Notes under the pieces: model-generated
Seen by the model: only the letters and a program-made list of their open reading frames with translations
Database searches by the model: none
What the model was told of the DNA's origin: nothing
Assembly: GCA_937927945.1 (NCBI GenBank)
Contig: CALEYW010000090.1
Location: forward strand, 17,388-81,387
Source: an uncultured candidate division WPS-2 bacterium
GTDB taxonomy: Bacteria; Vulcanimicrobiota; Vulcanimicrobiia; Vulcanimicrobiales; Vulcanimicrobiaceae
Length of the DNA stretch: 64,000 nt
Direction of reading: 5' to 3'
Shown: positions 39,460-47,583 of the stretch, piece after piece
Layout: the number at the start of each line of letters is the position of its first letter
Position numbering within the stretch: the first letter of the stretch is position 1
Made by a program: the position numbers and the translations under genes

Positions 39460-40224
39460 TCAGCCCTCTTGTTCCGTCGGCCGGATCAGCAGTTCGTTGA
39501 TCGCGACGTGACGAGGGCGGCTGATGACGTAGAGGATGGCGTCGGCGATGTCGGACGCCTGCATCCGCTCCATCGCCCCGAATCGCGCTCTCATCTGCTC
39601 GAGGACTTCGGGCCGATTGTGGCCGGCGAGTTCCGTCGCGACCGCACCGGGCTCGACCAGCGACACGCGCACGTGGCTCCTGGTCACCTCTTGGCGCAAC
39701 GCTTCGCTGTACGCGCCCACCCCGAACTTGGTCGCGTTGTACACGCCGGCGCCGCTTCGCGCGACGCGCCCGGCGACCGAACTGACGTTCACGACGTCCG
39801 CGACGCGGCGCGGCTCGCTTTCAGCCGCCCGCACCAGGTGCGGCAATGCTGCGAGCGTGCAGCGCATCAGCGCGGTCAGATTCAAGTCGACCATGCGCTG
39901 CCACTCGCTCGGGTCCGCACCGGAGATCGGCCCGAGCAGCATGAGGCCCGCATTGTTGATCAGCGCGTCGAGCCGCCCGAATCCGGCGACCGTTTTCTCG
40001 ACGATCCCGACCGCATCTGCGGCGACCGTGATATCGGCTTCGAGCACGAGCGCTTCGACGCCGTGGCTCCTGATGAGCTCGGCGAGCGCGTCGAGACGGT
40101 CCTTGCGGCGCGCGGCGAGCGCGACGTTCATCCCGGCCTCTGCGAGTGCGATCGCCGTCGCTTCGCCGATCCCGGAACTGGCGCCGGTGACGAGCGCGGT
40201 CGTGCCTTTGAGCGTCTGTGCCAT
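39460..40224 (-). CDS. Short-chain dehydrogenase/reductase
   Basis: A 254-residue classical SDR. The NAD(P)-binding motif TGASSGIG is near residue 13, ADI near residue 62, NNAG near residue 90, and the catalytic set is Ser in VVNVSSVAGRVARSGAGVY, with YNATK. The basic residues AARRKDRL after strand 2 suggest NADP preference. The ending SLVEPGAVATELAGHNRPEV, IADAILYVISRPRHVAINEL is close to the clavulanate-dehydrogenase-like YdfG group. Substrate unknown. ATG 40224 is supported by a purine-rich GGAGACGGG just upstream. Confidence 0.9.
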   Translation of the reverse strand: MAQTLKGTTALVTGASSGIGEATAIALAEAGMNVALAARRKDRLDALAELIRSHGVEALVLEADITVAADAVGIVEKTVAGFGRLDALINNAGLMLLGPISGADPSEWQRMVDLNLTALMRCTLAALPHLVRAAESEPRRVADVVNVSSVAGRVARSGAGVYNATKFGVGAYSEALRQEVTRSHVRVSLVEPGAVATELAGHNRPEVLEQMRARFGAMERMQASDIADAILYVISRPRHVAINELLIRPTEQEG

Positions 40225-40310
40225 CCCGTCTCCGAACACATGCGGGCGCCCGAAGGAGGCGCTCGTCTCGCGAGAGGGATATCCGTGTCGATCCGGCGCA
40301 CGGTGATGAC

Positions 40311-40499
40311 ATGGCCGCAAAGAAGAAAATCGCACCCCCGAAGCCGCTTCCGAACCGGTCGTGGTCCGAGCTGACCAAAGCCGAACAGAATGCCGAGTAC
40401 ACGCGCGCGCTGCATGCATATGCGCAAGGAGCCGGGGAGAACCCGTCGACGCGCCTGCAGTACTACCGCGTGCGGAGCGCCTCCGAAGCGAGCGCCTAG
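40311..40499 (+). CDS. Small basic protein, unknown
   Basis: A 62-residue soluble protein starting MAAKKKIAPPKPLPNRSWSE, then LTKAEQNAEYTRALHAYAQG, ending YYRVRSASEASA. No known family; charged, probably nucleic-acid or protein binding. It lies in the 286-bp space between two minus-strand genes, 86 bp from the divergent SDR start. The composition looks coding (no stop, typical codons), but no ribosome site is obvious. Confidence 0.5.
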   Translation: MAAKKKIAPPKPLPNRSWSELTKAEQNAEYTRALHAYAQGAGENPSTRLQYYRVRSASEASA

Positions 40500-40510
40500 G
40501 GTCTGGCCCC

Positions 40511-41071
40511 TCACGACCTCGCGATCGCGAAGAGCTTGCTCACCGTGTTCCAATTGCGGCCGGTGCAGCGCATTCCGAGCTTCTTCTCGATCGTCGCGAT
40601 GGTCAGCCGGGATTCCCCGATGCCGGCAGGATACACCGCGTATGCCTGCCGGCCGTCGAACCGCACGATCTCCGGCCCGCTGATCGATGCCTGGAGCGCT
40701 TCGACGTTCGCGCTCCCCGGCACGCCCTTCAAGAACAGGACGACGAGATGGCTGGGGTCACGCTCGGCTTCCTCTTCGAACGGATTGCGCTCGACGACGC
40801 CCTTCCACTCCGGAACGGTACGCACGAAGAAGTCCGTGGTGAGCTGCAAGCGCTTTGCTGCTTCCGCTTCGAGGAAGCGCTCGATATCCGCACTGCCTAC
40901 GGCGTCACTGCGGAATACGACGTTGCCGCTCTGCAGGAGCGAGCGCACGTCGGCAAAGCCGAGCTCTTCGAGCCAGCCGCGGAGGTCCGACATCGGGACC
41001 GGTTTGCGGCCGCCGACGTTCACGGCGCGCAGCAGCGCAATCACGGTGCTCGTCGTCGGCGTCTGTGCCAT
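40511..41071 (-). CDS. DUF1697 protein
   Basis: A 186-residue protein of the DUF1697 family: VIALLRAVNVGGRKPVPMSD, LGFADVRSLLQSGNVVFRSD, LVVLFLKGVPGSANVEAL and the ending IEKKLGMRCTGRNWNTVSKL are its hallmark blocks (RAVNVGG...SGNVVF...T.RNWNT). Biochemical function is not known. ATG 41071 follows a purine-rich stretch. It is monocistronic between the small plus-strand protein and a hydrolase relic. Confidence 0.92.
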   Translation of the reverse strand: MAQTPTTSTVIALLRAVNVGGRKPVPMSDLRGWLEELGFADVRSLLQSGNVVFRSDAVGSADIERFLEAEAAKRLQLTTDFFVRTVPEWKGVVERNPFEEEAERDPSHLVVLFLKGVPGSANVEALQASISGPEIVRFDGRQAYAVYPAGIGESRLTIATIEKKLGMRCTGRNWNTVSKLFAIARS

Positions 41072-41142
41072 CGGTTGAGCCTTCGCCGCGAAAGCAGGTG
41101 ACCCCGACGAACCGGGTACGTGCGGACGCCGGAGGGCCACCG

Positions 41143-41420
41143 TCAGTGGGTGAGCGTGGCGATGAACGCCTTCACGGCAGCGCGTGCGTCAGGGGCGTTG
41201 ACGATTTGATCGTGCGTTCTTGTGCGCTGGCCGGCGGCGCGGCGAGGATTACGCCCGCGACCGGCGTCTGCGACGCGGCGTATGCGGCAATCGCGGTGCC
41301 GAGCGAGAACCCGTAGAGGACGACGCCCCGCGCGCCCGCGATCGCGCGGTAGGTTGCGTCGTTCTTGTCGAGCGTCACCCCGTTTCGGTTGAAGAACACG
41401 ATCCGTCGGTGCTTTCGAAT
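41143..41420 (-). pseudogene. Alpha/beta hydrolase fragment
   Basis: The minus strand encodes VFFNRNGVTLDKNDATYRAI, then ARGVVLYGFSLGTAIAAYAA (the GxSxG nucleophile elbow as GFSLGT) and VAGVILAAPPAS, in one frame. The C-terminal helix APDARAAVKAFIATLTH ends at 41143 in another frame. A whole hydrolase of this type needs about 230 residues and a catalytic Asp and His; both are absent here. So this is a deleted and frameshifted remnant. Confidence 0.6.
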
Positions 41421-41502
41421 CGGCGCCCACGTACGACACAGAACACACCGAGAAGAACGGTTCGTATCAACTCAGACCTCGACTTCAACGAAGGAGTGCG
41501 GT

Positions 41503-41856
41503 TCAGCGCGGTTTGGACTCGTGCAGCCAGATTTGGTTGCCGTCGGGGTCGCGCACGAGCGAGATCCGGCAGTTCGATAGGTCGTGCGGCTCAGAGGCCT
41601 CGATGCCGCGCCCGCTCAACGCCGTTCGGTAGCCGTCGAGATCGGCGACCTCGAGCGCGAACGACTGCGCGGATCCGGGAGTGCCGACCTGTTCGAAGTT
41701 TCCGATCCCGAACGTCGTGCCCGCGACCTCGAACTCGACCCAGAAATCCGACTCGATCCCCGCCTTCTGCAAGCCGAGCCCGTCGCCATAGAACGCGACG
41801 GCGCGCGGCATGTCGGTGACGGGATACATGATGAACGCAACGTGGTCGATGGCCAT
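41503..41856 (-). CDS. VOC (glyoxalase/bleomycin-resistance) family protein
   Basis: A 117-residue single-domain vicinal-oxygen-chelate protein. It begins MAIDHVAFIMYPVTDMPRAV with the first metal His in DHVAF, then AFYGDGLGLQKAG, FWVEFEVAGTTFGIGNFEQV and RISLVRDPDGNQIWLHESK, which holds the distal metal-site and DPDGN motif. GAGGAG lies 11 bases before ATG 41856. Substrate unknown. It is divergent from the predicted selenoprotein 90 bp away. Confidence 0.9.
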   Translation of the reverse strand: MAIDHVAFIMYPVTDMPRAVAFYGDGLGLQKAGIESDFWVEFEVAGTTFGIGNFEQVGTPGSAQSFALEVADLDGYRTALSGRGIEASEPHDLSNCRISLVRDPDGNQIWLHESKPR

Positions 41857-41947
41857 GTTCGCAAAGACTCCTCGCGGGTGCAGGCGTGGGCGTCGAGTTT
41901 CGGGCGCGGTGAAGGACGGCACCTCTCCGGAAGGAACGCTCGGCTCG

Positions 41948-42481
41948 ATGGAATCAGCCGCACCCCGCGTCGGCGAGGCCGCGCCGCCCGACGTTCTCCG
42001 GTTGTCGATCCCGCTGCCCGCGCTCGTCGTGTGGCTGCGCCACGTCGGTTGACGCTTCTTCGCTGAGCCACTCGCGCAGTTGCGCGAGTTCGATCGGGAA
42101 TTCGCCCAGAGCGGCATTAGCGTTCGCTTCGTCACGATCGGCTCTCAGGAAAAAGCGGCCGACTTCTGCGCCCGGCACAATCCCGATGCGATCTGCATCG
42201 GCGACGCCGACATGCACACGTACAAGGCAATGGGCTTCACCGACTTCGATCTTACCAAACTCAAGACGACGCCGGAACTCGTGGACCGCCGCGACGAGAA
42301 CGAAGCGGCCGGATTCCGGCAAGATTGGGACGCAACGCGCATCGAGGACGCGGCCCAAAATCCCGGCGCAGCCGTGATCGATGCGAACGGCATCGTCCGC
42401 TGGGTCCACAGCGGCTGGCATCCCGGTGATCTGCCGCCGATGCGCGCCCTCCTGGACACGGCCAAGACCGCGCTCCGGTAG
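41948..42481 (+). CDS. AhpC/TSA-family (SelU/PRXL2-like) redoxin, predicted selenoprotein
   Basis: ATG 41948 reads MESAAPRVGEAAPPDVLRLS, then IPLPALVVWLRHVG, UGA (42050-42052), RFFAEPLAQLREFDREFAQS, then GISVRFVTIGSQEKAADFCA. The rest matches the AhpC-TSA_2/redoxin pattern: AICIGDADMHTYKAMGFTDF and NPGAAVIDANGIVRWVHSGW. In this family the active-site block is FLRHFGCPFC, so the UGA is exactly at the first, catalytic Cys (U35); the resolving Cys is replaced by Phe. The frame is otherwise open for 177 residues. Eukaryotic and some bacterial members (SelU) carry selenocysteine here. A 7-bp hairpin follows at 42071. GGAAGGAA lies 11 bases before the start. Confidence 0.8.
42071..42088 (+). promoter_or_regulatory. 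Candidate SECIS hairpin for the AhpC/TSA-like UGA
   Basis: CTCGCGC (42071-42077) and GCGCGAG (42082-42088) form a perfect 7-bp stem with loop AGTT. The loop begins 25 nucleotides after the UGA, within the range seen for bacterial SECIS elements, and contains the G-U expected in apical loops. Not tested. Confidence 0.55.
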
Positions 42482-42498
42482 AGAGACCGCGAACAGCC

Positions 42499-43422
42499 GT
42501 GCGCAAGGTTCTCGGCATCGCCGCGATCGTTCTGCTCGTGCTGGCTGCGGCCGGCTCATGGTATTTCAGCTCGAACCGGACGCGCATGGTTTCGCTGCCC
42601 CCCGGCTTGCGCGAGGCACCTCCGCGCCCATCGGCGCTGCGCGGCGTCCTGCCGCGCCCGGCGCACGTGATCGTCGTGATCGAGGAGAACAAGTCGTTCG
42701 ACGCGATCGTGGGCAATACGGCCCAAGCGCCGTATCTCAACGAACTGATCGGACGCGCCGCCCTGTTCACCCGATCCTACGCCGTCTCCCATCCGAGCCA
42801 GCCCAATTACTTCGCCCTCTTCGCCGGCCGCACGAACAGCAACGGCGACGCCTGTGCGGTCAGCGGAATATCGCCGACTGCAGACAATCTCGGCACGGCA
42901 TTGCTCACCCACGGCCTCACGTTCGTCGGCTACGCCGAAGGGCTTCCGGCTCCCGGCTATCGCCGCTGCATCGCCGGCGACTACGCGCGCAAGCACGCCC
43001 CGTGGACGCATTTCCCCACGATCTCGGCGAGTGCGATCCAACCATTCACGGCCTTTCCGCACGACTACGCGAAGCTGCCGACGGTCGCATTCTTCATCCC
43101 CGACCTTCAGGACGACATGCACAGCGGGAGCATCTCACATGGCGACGCGTGGCTGCGGCGGACGCTCACGCCGCTCGTGGCATGGGCAGCGCGGCAGGAC
43201 ACGCTGATCGTCATCACCTGGGACGAGAGCAGCGCGCCGCTCACGAACCACATCCCGACGCTGTTTGTCGGACCGATGGTACGGCCCGGCAGGTATGCCG
43301 AGCCGATCACGCACTACGCAGTGCTGCGCACGATCGAGGACATGTACGGCTTGCCGCACGCCGGACACGCAGCCGACGTGCAGCCCATCGTCGACTGCTG
43401 GCGCGTGCCGCCGACGCGCTAG
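42499..43422 (+). CDS. Membrane-anchored phosphoesterase (PF04185)
   Basis: A 307-residue protein with an N-terminal anchor (VLGIAAIVLLVLAAAGSWYF) and a phosphoesterase domain: VIVVIEENKSFDAIVGNTAQ, SHPSQPNYFALFAGRT (nucleophile region), AFFIPDLQDDMHSGSISHGD and LIVITWDESSAPLTNHIPTL with metal ligands. It is shorter than the related enzyme at 13567 and matches the acid phosphatase/AcpA-like short group. GTG 42499 lies 17 bp after the preceding stop in the same direction. Substrate unknown. Confidence 0.87.
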   Translation: MRKVLGIAAIVLLVLAAAGSWYFSSNRTRMVSLPPGLREAPPRPSALRGVLPRPAHVIVVIEENKSFDAIVGNTAQAPYLNELIGRAALFTRSYAVSHPSQPNYFALFAGRTNSNGDACAVSGISPTADNLGTALLTHGLTFVGYAEGLPAPGYRRCIAGDYARKHAPWTHFPTISASAIQPFTAFPHDYAKLPTVAFFIPDLQDDMHSGSISHGDAWLRRTLTPLVAWAARQDTLIVITWDESSAPLTNHIPTLFVGPMVRPGRYAEPITHYAVLRTIEDMYGLPHAGHAADVQPIVDCWRVPPTR

Positions 43423-43670
43423 AGCGTCCGGCGGAACTCGGCTTGCTGCAGCGGGCGGCCGGCGTGCTTTTTGCCGCTGGTGTTCTGCACGATACGGCGT
43501 TCGACGAGATTGCGCCGCATCATATCCTTGAGCCGCGCGAGGACCGTGAAGTGCTTGGCATGCAGACGCGCGGCGAGGGCGTCGGCGCTCTGCCATTCAT
43601 CGGTGAGGAGCGGGAGGAGGCGGTCGTCCCAACTGGTGTCCACGTCGTCGTCGTCGTTCGAGCCCGGCAT
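43419..43670 (-). CDS. Small winged-helix-like protein
   Basis: An 83-residue protein. After an acidic start (PGSNDDDDVDTSWDDRLLPL) comes a helix-turn-helix-like part: LTDEWQSADALAARLHAKHF, TVLARLKDMMRRNLVERRIV and QNTSGKKHAGRPLQQAEFRR. This resembles short transcription regulators with a basic wing (RRI, GRPLQQ), but I cannot assign a family. The 3' end overlaps the convergent phosphoesterase gene by four bases. ATG 43670; ATG 43691 is also in frame. Confidence 0.6.
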   Translation of the reverse strand: MPGSNDDDDVDTSWDDRLLPLLTDEWQSADALAARLHAKHFTVLARLKDMMRRNLVERRIVQNTSGKKHAGRPLQQAEFRRTL

Positions 43671-43723
43671 ATAGCCGCGGCTTCGGCGCACGCGGGGCGC
43701 CGCCTCCGCACACGCGCGCGGCG

Positions 43724-44092
43724 TCAGACCCCGGCCGGCACTTTGTCGAAGAATCCGATCACCGCGCGCAAGCGGCCGTTCTCCGTCACCGCGACGTCGA
43801 AGCCGACGACCACGGGTTCGGAGAGACCGGGCATGCCCGCGTGCCAGGTGAAGCGCGCCGCGTCATGGTGCGCGTCGATCGGACCGGCGAGGGTAATCGC
43901 CATGCCGCCGAGCTTCTGCTGCGCGCCGGCAACGGCGCTGTCGATCGCGTCCCATCCCAAGGCCGAGACCAAGGGATCGGTGAAGAGGGCGTCCGCGGTG
44001 TAGACCCGCTCGATGAGGGCGCGGCGCCGGGTCGGGTCGGTTTCGTTCCAGCTCTCGATGTAGCGGTGAACGAGCGTTTCTGTTGCATTCAT
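43724..44092 (-). CDS. NTF2/SnoaL-like protein
   Basis: A 122-residue cone-shaped NTF2-fold protein: ETLVHRYIESWNETDPTRRR, VYTADALFTDPLVSALGWDA, ITLAGPIDAHHDAARFTWHA and VVGFDVAVTENGRLRAVIGF. The W-N-E-T-D start and the GF.D ending are typical of the nuclear transport factor 2-like family associated with XRE regulators. It is divergent from such a regulator (99-bp gap), a commonly seen pair. Function unknown, possibly isomerase- or hydrolase-like. Confidence 0.85.
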   Translation of the reverse strand: MNATETLVHRYIESWNETDPTRRRALIERVYTADALFTDPLVSALGWDAIDSAVAGAQQKLGGMAITLAGPIDAHHDAARFTWHAGMPGLSEPVVVGFDVAVTENGRLRAVIGFFDKVPAGV

Positions 44093-44190
44093 GCGACCGA
44101 TCATGCCAGCCCGCGCGGCGACCGTCGATTACGCCCGAGGTAATGGCGCCGGTCGTCGCGAGCGCGTAGGATCGGCAGGGTGAGGATCCG

Positions 44191-45009
44191 ATGACCGCAA
44201 CGACGCATTTCCCGCGGCAGGTCGGCGAGCTGCTGCGCCACTGGCGTGAACGGCGGCGCCTAAGCCAGCTCGAGCTCGCCGGCCAGGCCGACATCTCCAC
44301 CCGGCATCTGAGCTTCGTCGAGACGAGCCGCTCGCTGCCGAGCCGCGAGATGGTTCTCCGTCTCGCCGAACAGCTCGATCTCCCCCTGCGCGACCGTAAC
44401 GCCCTGCTGCTCGCCGCCGGCTACGCGCCCGTGTATTCGGAAGCCGCGCTCGATGCGCCGCAGATGTCAGCGGTGCGCGCGGCGGTCCGGCAGATCCTCA
44501 CGGCGCACGAACCGTATCCCGCCGTCGTCATCGACCGCGGCTGGAATCTCGTCGACGCGAACGCCGGCGTCGCGATGTTCATCGCCGGCAGCGCGCCGGA
44601 ACTGCTCGCGCCACCGGTCAACGTGCTGCGCATCAGCTTGCATCCGGACGGGATGGCGCCGCGCATCGTGAACCTCGGCGAATGGCGCGCCCATCTGCTA
44701 GGACGCTTACGCCGCGAGGTCGCACAAGCCGCGGATCCGCGGTTGTCCGAGCTGCTCGCCGAATTGCGCGCGTATCCGTGCGATCGACCGGAGCCCGAGA
44801 TCGAACACGCCGGCGCGAGCGATATCGCGGTTCCGCTCCGGATACGTCACGACGGGCGCGAGCTCTCCTTCATCAGCACCGTCGCGACGTTCGGAACGCC
44901 GCTCGACGTCACGGTCGCCGAACTCTCGATCGAGTCGTTCTTCCCGGCGGACGTGAAGACGGCCGCCGCGTTGCGCGACGGCCGTCTTCGGTCCGAACGT
45001 GTCCTCTAG
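44191..45009 (+). CDS. XRE-family regulator with MmyB-like ligand domain
   Basis: A 272-residue regulator. The N-terminal HTH reads LLRHWRERRRLSQLELAGQA, DISTRHLSFVETSRSLPSRE (the RHLSFVE motif is typical). The MmyB-like C-terminal domain contains YPAVVIDRGWNLVDANAGVA and LRISLHPDGMAPRIVNLGEW, and RELSFISTVATFGTPLDVTV. These regulators bind small ligands, possibly fatty acids. GAGG lies just upstream of ATG 44191. Likely regulates the divergent NTF2-like gene. Its end is convergent with the glutamine synthetase gene with a 4-bp overlap. Confidence 0.92.
   Translation: MTATTHFPRQVGELLRHWRERRRLSQLELAGQADISTRHLSFVETSRSLPSREMVLRLAEQLDLPLRDRNALLLAAGYAPVYSEAALDAPQMSAVRAAVRQILTAHEPYPAVVIDRGWNLVDANAGVAMFIAGSAPELLAPPVNVLRISLHPDGMAPRIVNLGEWRAHLLGRLRREVAQAADPRLSELLAELRAYPCDRPEPEIEHAGASDIAVPLRIRHDGRELSFISTVATFGTPLDVTVAELSIESFFPADVKTAAALRDGRLRSERVL
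44955..44989. terminator. Perfect 11-bp inverted repeat at the XRE/glnA convergent junction
   Basis: GAAGACGGCCG (44955-44965) and CGGCCGTCTTC (44979-44989) flank a 13-base loop inside the 3' end of the XRE gene, 17 bp from the end of the convergent glutamine synthetase gene. It could end transcription from both sides. No T-run follows on the plus strand. Confidence 0.45.
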
Positions 45010-46436
45010 AACAAGTTCCAGAGGAACTGGTTGTACACTTCGTGGTGGTACTGGACTTCTTGCGCCTTCACGAACGTGCCCAACAGACGCGGGCAGCGGT
45101 CCGCGCTGCCCTGCTTGAGCTCCGCGTAGCGTTCCTTGACGTCGGCGGTCAACAACTGCGTCGTCCAGTCGGAGGCGCGGAAGTTCGCCAGCGCGTCGTA
45201 GATGTTGTCGGGCAGATAGCGGTCGGCCTGACGCAGGTTGTCGATCGATGCGATCGAGCCGTCGAGCCCGGTCTTGAAGACCGCGAGCATCACCATGTAC
45301 GGGTTCGCGTCCGGCGCGACCGAGCGGACCTCGACGCGGATGCTGCGCTCGTTGCCCAGCGGAATGCGGACCATCGAGCCGCGGTCGACCGCCGAGGCCT
45401 TGATCTGGTTGGGCGCTTCGAAGTGCGGGTCGAGCCGGCGATAGGCGTTGACGCTGGCGTTGAGCATCAAGCAGATATCGTTCCCGTGCGTGAGGATGCG
45501 GTCGGCAAACTTCCAGCCGACGTCGCTGAGGTTCTCCTCGGCGCCCTTCTCCCAGAACAGGTTCTTCCCACCCTTGCTGACCGAAACGTTGGTGTGCATC
45601 CCGTTGCCGTTGACGCCGACGACGGGCTTGGGCAGGAAGCTCGCCGTCATCCCGAGGCGCGTCGCGACCTGACGGCAGATCAGCTTGTAGAGCTGGATCT
45701 GATCGGCCGCCGCCGTCACTTCGCCGTAGTTGTAGTTGATCTCGAACTGCGAGGGGGCAACTTCGGGATGGTCCTTCTCGTTCTCGAAGCCCATCGCGCG
45801 CTGCACCTCGGCGACCGTGTCGATGAACATCCGCAGCGGGTCGCCCGGCAGCGAGTGGTAGTATCCGCCGGTATTGACGTACTCGAACTTGCCGGTCTCG
45901 TAGTACGACTGCTCCGCATCGACGCCTTTGAAGACGAAGCCTTCGATCTCGTTGGCGGCGTTGAGCGTGTAGCCGTTCTTGTCGAACTGATCCTGCGAGT
46001 ATTTCTTGAGGATGCCGCGGATGTCGGCGCTGAACGGGGAACCGTCGCGGTCGAGCACTTCGCCGAAAACGAGCACTTTGCCGGAACCGAAGATGTCGCC
46101 GGGCGCGTGGTAGAACGCACCCCAGTCGACCACGAGCCGAAGATCGCTCTCGCGCTGCGGCGTGAAACCGCGAATCGACGACCCGTCGAACGTGAGATTG
46201 TCGGCCGACTTGACCAAGAACTTCTTGTCGTAGTCGAGCATGTGCAGGCGGCCTTCGAGGTCGGTGAACATGACGGTGACGGCTTTGATCCGCTTCTCGT
46301 CGGTCAGATACTTGATGCGCTCTTCTTGCAGCTTGTGCGGCGCCACGCGGTTCTTCCGCTGCTCCTTGACGGCCAAATTGAGTTCTTCGAGCTCGCCGTA
46401 CGGGAGCATGAGGTAGTCGCGCAGTTCGGTAACCAT
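45006..46436 (-). CDS. glnA: Glutamine synthetase
   Basis: A 476-residue type I-like glutamine synthetase (ATP-dependent ligation of ammonia to glutamate). Seen motifs: TFDGSSIRGF (beta-grasp latch region), EIEGFVF (metal glutamate), EVAPSQFEINYNYGEVTAAA (metal and substrate), MTASFLPKPVVGVNGNGMHT (ATP-binding KP..GxxGxGMH), NASVNAYRRLDPHFEAPNQI and RVEVRSVAPDANPYMVM. An adenylylation-site tyrosine motif (NLYDLP) is not evident, so regulation by adenylylation is unlikely. ATG 46436 has AAGGAG upstream. A 283-bp GC-rich gap separates it from the divergent transketolase; no riboswitch fold was recognised there. Confidence 0.93.
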   Translation of the reverse strand: MVTELRDYLMLPYGELEELNLAVKEQRKNRVAPHKLQEERIKYLTDEKRIKAVTVMFTDLEGRLHMLDYDKKFLVKSADNLTFDGSSIRGFTPQRESDLRLVVDWGAFYHAPGDIFGSGKVLVFGEVLDRDGSPFSADIRGILKKYSQDQFDKNGYTLNAANEIEGFVFKGVDAEQSYYETGKFEYVNTGGYYHSLPGDPLRMFIDTVAEVQRAMGFENEKDHPEVAPSQFEINYNYGEVTAAADQIQLYKLICRQVATRLGMTASFLPKPVVGVNGNGMHTNVSVSKGGKNLFWEKGAEENLSDVGWKFADRILTHGNDICLMLNASVNAYRRLDPHFEAPNQIKASAVDRGSMVRIPLGNERSIRVEVRSVAPDANPYMVMLAVFKTGLDGSIASIDNLRQADRYLPDNIYDALANFRASDWTTQLLTADVKERYAELKQGSADRCPRLLGTFVKAQEVQYHHEVYNQFLWNLF

Positions 46437-46719
46437 CGGTTCTGTGTTCGCTCCTTGACGTGCCGCAGCCAGACCGGGGCGGTAGGGCGTCGGCGGGGGT
46501 CCAAGGGTCTTGTCCGCCCGCAAGCGCCCGGCTCCCCGCAAACAACGGTCGGGGAACCCCGCACCCCGGTTGGCCAAAGGTCGAACGGCCCGGCCCCCGG
46601 CTCGGCCTTAGCGGCGATGCCTCCGCGAGAGGACCTTCCCTGCCTGGCGCGAGCTGTCCCTGGCGGTCGATTGGGAGCTCGCGTAGGACTCGGACGCCGC
46701 GGCGGTGATATCCGCGATC

Positions 46720-47583
46720 ATGGAGTCTCTTGCGCCCCATCAATTAACTACGCTGCGAGGGCAGGCGAACGACGTCCGGCAGGGCATCATCCGGTCGCTC
46801 CTGGCCGCCGGCTCGGGACACTCGGCCGGGTCCCTCGACATGGCCGACGTCTTCACCGCCTTCTACTTCCACCTGTTGCGGCACGACCCGACGAACCCCG
46901 ACTGGAAGGAGCGCGACCGGCTGCTGCTCTCCTGCGGCCACATCGCGCCCGTGCGCTACAGCGCGATGGCGTACGCCGGATACTTCCCGGTCGACGAGCT
47001 GCTGACGCTGCGCAAGTTCGGGACGCGGCTCCAGGGACACCCGGAGCGAATCAGCCTGCCGGGACTGGAGACGACGTCCGGACCGCTCGGCGAAGGCCTC
47101 GCGCAGGGCACAGGGATGGCGCTGGGCGCGAAGATGGAGCGCGCGGATTGGCGCGTCTACGTGGTGACCTCCGACGGCGAGCATCAGTGCGGCCTGCATT
47201 GGGAGGCGATGATGACCGCGGCCAAGTTCAAGCTCGACAACTTGACCTGCATCGTCGACCGCAACTTCATCCAAATCGACGGCAGCACCGAAGACGTGAT
47301 GCCGCTCGAACCGCTCGCCGACAAATATCGCGCCTTCAACTGGGAAGTCTTCGTCTGCGACGGCAACGACATCGGCGCGTTCGTCGCGACGGTCGAACGT
47401 GCGAAGCAGGTGCGCGGCAAGCCGCAGGTCGTCATCGCGAACACCGTCCCCGGGAAGGGCGTCTCGTTCATGGAGCACGATTACCTCTGGCACGGCAAGC
47501 CGCCGAAGGCGGATGAAGCCGACGTCGCGCTGCGCGAGCTGCTCGCGGCGCGCGAAGCGATCGGAGCGTCGCATCGTGGCTAA
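46720..47583 (+). CDS. Transketolase, N-terminal (thiamine diphosphate) subunit
   Basis: A 287-residue split-type transketolase subunit. Motifs include GSGHSAGSLDMADVFTAFYF, DRLLLSCGHIAPVRYSAMAY, TTSGPLGEGLAQGTGMALGA and the TPP/Mg motif VTSDGEHQCGLHWEAMMTAA followed by LDNLTCIVDRN. Together with the C-terminal subunit it transfers two-carbon units in the Calvin and pentose phosphate pathways. ATG 46720 is chosen; GTG 46705 is in frame upstream. It overlaps the partner gene by eight bases. Confidence 0.93.
   Translation: MESLAPHQLTTLRGQANDVRQGIIRSLLAAGSGHSAGSLDMADVFTAFYFHLLRHDPTNPDWKERDRLLLSCGHIAPVRYSAMAYAGYFPVDELLTLRKFGTRLQGHPERISLPGLETTSGPLGEGLAQGTGMALGAKMERADWRVYVVTSDGEHQCGLHWEAMMTAAKFKLDNLTCIVDRNFIQIDGSTEDVMPLEPLADKYRAFNWEVFVCDGNDIGAFVATVERAKQVRGKPQVVIANTVPGKGVSFMEHDYLWHGKPPKADEADVALRELLAAREAIGASHRG

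Noticed and set aside
46437..46719. GC-rich gap before glnA considered as a glutamine or other riboswitch
   Set aside because: Several GC hairpins can be drawn, but none matches a known riboswitch core.
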